Below are positions 15,571-16,996 of a stretch of DNA of 16,996 nucleotides, piece by piece. A program made the translations under genes and the position numbers. The notes below the pieces were generated by a model. It had not been told where the DNA came from. It saw nothing but the letters and a program-made list of their open reading frames with translations, and made no database searches. Position 1 is the stretch's first letter. Each line of letters opens with the position of its first letter. Source of the stretch: an uncultured Verrucomicrobia subdivision 3 bacterium (lineage in GTDB: Bacteria > Verrucomicrobiota > Verrucomicrobiae > Limisphaerales > CAMLLE01); contig CAMLLE010000012.1 in NCBI GenBank assembly GCA_946480555.1, forward strand, positions 1 to 16,996. Direction: 5' to 3'.

Positions 15571-16548
15571 ATGCGGACGTGCGTGATCTTCAATCCTGCG
15601 GCGAAGGGCGACAAAGCCCGTCGATTCCGCAGGCATCTGGACCAAATCGGCGCCGCGGCGGAGCTGCGGCAGACCAGCGGAGTGGGCGACGCCCGGCGGC
15701 TCGCGCGAGAGGCGGTGGACAGCGGATTTCAAATTGTCGTGGCAGCAGGCGGGGACGGGACTGTGAACGAAGTGCTGAATGGCATTGGCGACGCAGCGGA
15801 TGGTTTCGAGCGTGCCGCGCTTGGCGTGTTGCCCTTGGGAACGGTCAACGTTTTCGCGCGCGAACTGAAGATCCCCCGCCAGCCCATGGCTGCCTGGGAA
15901 GTCATCCGCGGCGGACACGCGCTCGCAATTGATCTGCCGTGGGCGGAATTCCAGGAAGGTCCGGTGGAGCGGGTCTCGACAGCGAGCGTGTCTCAAGTAT
16001 CGCACGCGCGGAACGAGGGGCCTCACCAGGATCATGGATCGGGCAAGAGCGTTCGTCGTTACTTTGCGCAACTGGCCGGCTCGGGTTTGGATGCACGCGC
16101 CATCGAACTGGTTCATTGGCCGTTGAAGAAGAAGATCGGCCCGCTTGCGTATGTGGTCGCTGGCTTGCGCGCCCTGCTCCAACCGCAATCGCGAATCACC
16201 GTTTCCGATGGCGCCACTCATGTCGAGGGCGAGTTGGTGTTGATCGGCAATGGCCGTTTGTATGGCGGCGAATTTGCAATCTTCCCGAAGGCCGATTTGC
16301 GGGACGGAGAGCTGGAGGTGTCCGTGTTTCCGAAAGTAAACTGGATGACGCTGGTGCGCTGCGGACCTTCATTGCTGTTGCGGCGATGCCTGCCACCGCG
16401 CGCGACCATCAACCTTTGTGCGCGGTCGTTTTCGATGAGTTCGCCGACGGCGGCGGCGCTGGAACTGGACGGTGAACTGGCGGGCCATTTGCCCGCACGC
16501 TTCGGCGTGGAGAGAAACCGATTGCGGGTGGTTATGCCGGCGCACTGA
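15571..16548 (+). CDS. Diacylglycerol/sphingosine kinase family lipid kinase
   Basis: The 325-residue protein belongs to the YegS/DgkB/LCB5 family, which phosphorylates diacylglycerol or related lipids using ATP at the cytoplasmic membrane face. MRTCVIFNPAAKG opens the N-terminal domain. The nucleotide loop is GGDGTVNEV at 60-68, and LPLGTVNVFAREL lies at 87-99. The C-terminal beta domain has FPKADLRDGELEV at 238-250 with the family's DG, and LELDGEL at 297-303. ATG 15571 is chosen because the family begins directly at this strand; the open frame continues upstream into the divergent grpE-like start region. No Shine-Dalgarno is visible. Residues about 126-160 form a Ser/Arg/His/Glu-rich insertion where relatives go straight from the IDL strand to a ryF strand. 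A perfect 10-base palindrome ATCACGTGAT (16548-16557) overlaps the stop. The exact lipid substrate is unknown. Confidence 0.88.
   Translation: MRTCVIFNPAAKGDKARRFRRHLDQIGAAAELRQTSGVGDARRLAREAVDSGFQIVVAAGGDGTVNEVLNGIGDAADGFERAALGVLPLGTVNVFARELKIPRQPMAAWEVIRGGHALAIDLPWAEFQEGPVERVSTASVSQVSHARNEGPHQDHGSGKSVRRYFAQLAGSGLDARAIELVHWPLKKKIGPLAYVVAGLRALLQPQSRITVSDGATHVEGELVLIGNGRLYGGEFAIFPKADLRDGELEVSVFPKVNWMTLVRCGPSLLLRRCLPPRATINLCARSFSMSSPTAAALELDGELAGHLPARFGVERNRLRVVMPAH
15967..15994 (+). repeat. Short direct repeat inside the lipid kinase insertion
   Basis: GAGCGGGTCTC (15967-15977) and GAGCGTGTCTC (15984-15994) match at 10 of 11 bases with a 17-base period. They fall inside the extra segment of the lipid kinase (residues about 126-160). 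They may mark local duplication or an inserted short repeat. Confidence 0.4.
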
Positions 16549-16603
16549 TCACGTGATGACTCGCTTTGACACGTTTCGCACGTCCGGGAGGAGGAAGGCG
16601 AGC

Positions 16604-16653
16604 ATTCAACAATGAACATCCATTTGAAGGTTCAGCGTTGAATGTTGAACATT
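16604..16653. repeat. AT-rich TTGAA/TTCAA inverted-repeat cluster
   Basis: Within about 50 bases there are nested inverted repeats. ATTCAAC (16604-16610) pairs with GTTGAAT (16637-16643), TGAA-GG-TTCA lies at 16625-16634, and AATGTT-G-AACATT at 16641-16653. The segment is much richer in A and T than its surroundings and codes for nothing convincing. Such clusters can be dispersed intergenic repeats or operator arrays. Confidence 0.45.
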
Positions 16654-16686
16654 AAATATTGGGAACCGGCCAGAGTTCAGGCGCGG

Positions 16687-16701
16687 GCCGTTCAAAACGG
16701 C
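16687..16701 (+). promoter_or_regulatory. Perfect hairpin downstream of the lipid kinase
   Basis: GCCGTT (16687-16692) and AACGGC (16696-16701) are exact arms with a CAA loop. Only TTCG follows, so it is a poor terminator by itself. It may be part of the mRNA end of the lipid kinase or of the leader of the methyltransferase gene. Confidence 0.35.
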
Positions 16702-16718
16702 TTCGATCAATCTGGATT

Positions 16719-16737
16719 GGGTGCTGCACCCTATTTT
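16719..16737 (+). terminator. Possible intrinsic terminator before the methyltransferase gene
   Basis: GGGTGC and GCACCC (16719-16724 and 16726-16731) form a palindrome around a single T. As RNA it folds with a short CTG loop, and TATTTT follows. It lies 170 bases after the lipid kinase stop and 50 before the next start, so it could end the former transcript. The stem is short and confidence modest. Confidence 0.4.
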
Positions 16738-16786
16738 CGTTCGCAAGCCCTTGGAGAAGGTTTAGCCAACTTTGACCGGAACCTTT

Positions 16787-16996
16787 ATGGCCAGCCAATC
16801 CAACGCCAACGGAGTGAAATCAGCAGGCCCGGCACCATGGTTTGCCCAGCTGTTTCTCTTCGCAAAAAACTTCGCCAAGCACCCCACGAACATCGGCTGG
16901 ATATTCCCGAGTTCCCGTTTTGTTGTGGATCAGGTGCTGAGGCAAATCGATTGGCGGAGGGCACGGGTGATTGTCGAATACGGACCGGGTGTCGGC
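16787..16996 (+). CDS. SAM-dependent methyltransferase, phospholipid N-methyltransferase-like, partial
   Basis: Seventy codons are present before the right edge cuts the gene. After a short polar start, residues 18-35 read WFAQLFLFAKNFAKHPTN and continue into IGWIFPSSRFVVDQVL. This is the N-terminal helix and the hP..hG.h.PSS pattern of the PmtA-like phospholipid N-methyltransferase / rRNA-adenine-methyltransferase-fold group. The final residues, VIVEYGPGVG, are SAM-binding motif I (E-x-G-P-G-x-G). ATG 16787 is the likely start; no Shine-Dalgarno is seen (the preceding bases are GGAACCTTT). Together with the lipid kinase upstream this hints at membrane-lipid modification, but the substrate cannot be known without the rest of the gene. 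Confidence 0.72.
   Translation, partial: MASQSNANGVKSAGPAPWFAQLFLFAKNFAKHPTNIGWIFPSSRFVVDQVLRQIDWRRARVIVEYGPGVG

Noticed and set aside
16548..16557. ATCACGTGAT palindrome over the lipid kinase stop codon as an operator
   Set aside because: A 10-base palindrome can occur by chance and its position at the 3' end of a gene, 230 bases before the next start, gives no support for a regulatory role.
16612..16641. A nine-codon ORF after a GGAGGAGG stretch downstream of the lipid kinase
   Set aside because: The spacing from the purine stretch is too long, the ORF is tiny and it lies inside the TTGAA/TTCAA repeat cluster.

Overview
The window is GC-rich, dense coding DNA. It most likely comes from a Verrucomicrobiota chromosome (Pedosphaera/Limisphaerales-like). 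Three things point there. The first is a secreted protein built from autotransporter-associated beta-strand repeats, ending in a small C-terminal module I associate with this phylum. The second is the near absence of Shine-Dalgarno sequences before most starts. The third is the mix of a DUF4412-like exported protein, addBA and a membrane-tethered GrpE-like protein. The assignment rests on family recognition alone, since there is no rRNA or marker gene here.

Layout: (1) 1-481, minus strand: the 5' part of an alkaline-phosphatase-superfamily enzyme running off the left edge. (2) 482-864: a divergent intergenic region with no convincing gene. (3) 865-4629, plus: a 1254-residue secreted beta-strand-repeat protein, closed by a strong intrinsic terminator at 4650-4686. 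(4) 4914-5840, plus: an exported DUF4412-like protein. (5) 5897-7270, plus: a beta-CASP metallo-beta-lactamase nuclease with complete motifs of the RNA-processing type. (6) 7376-10750 and 10782-14477, plus: addB and addA, the two subunits of a RecBCD-type helicase-nuclease, joined by a junction that looks translationally coupled. (7) 14543-14575: a hairpin with T-tracts on both sides, between convergent genes. (8) 14595-15500, minus: a GrpE-like protein with two N-terminal membrane segments and a coiled coil. (9) 15571-16548, plus: a diacylglycerol/sphingosine-kinase-family lipid kinase with an unusual in-frame insertion. (10) 16549-16786: an intergenic stretch with an AT-rich TTGAA/TTCAA repeat cluster and two hairpins. 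(11) 16787-16996, plus: the start of a SAM-dependent methyltransferase resembling phospholipid N-methyltransferases, cut by the right edge.

Functionally, the core is DNA-end processing by AddAB, preceded by a putative nucleic-acid nuclease. Around it lie cell-envelope functions: two exported proteins, a lipid kinase and a probable lipid methyltransferase. I see no mobile element, CRISPR array, tRNA or rRNA, and no clearly new multi-gene system. The observations most worth checking are the addB-addA junction with its 12-codon bridging ORF, the in-frame insertion in the lipid kinase, the membrane-anchored GrpE-like protein, and several intergenic palindromes that may be dispersed genomic repeats.
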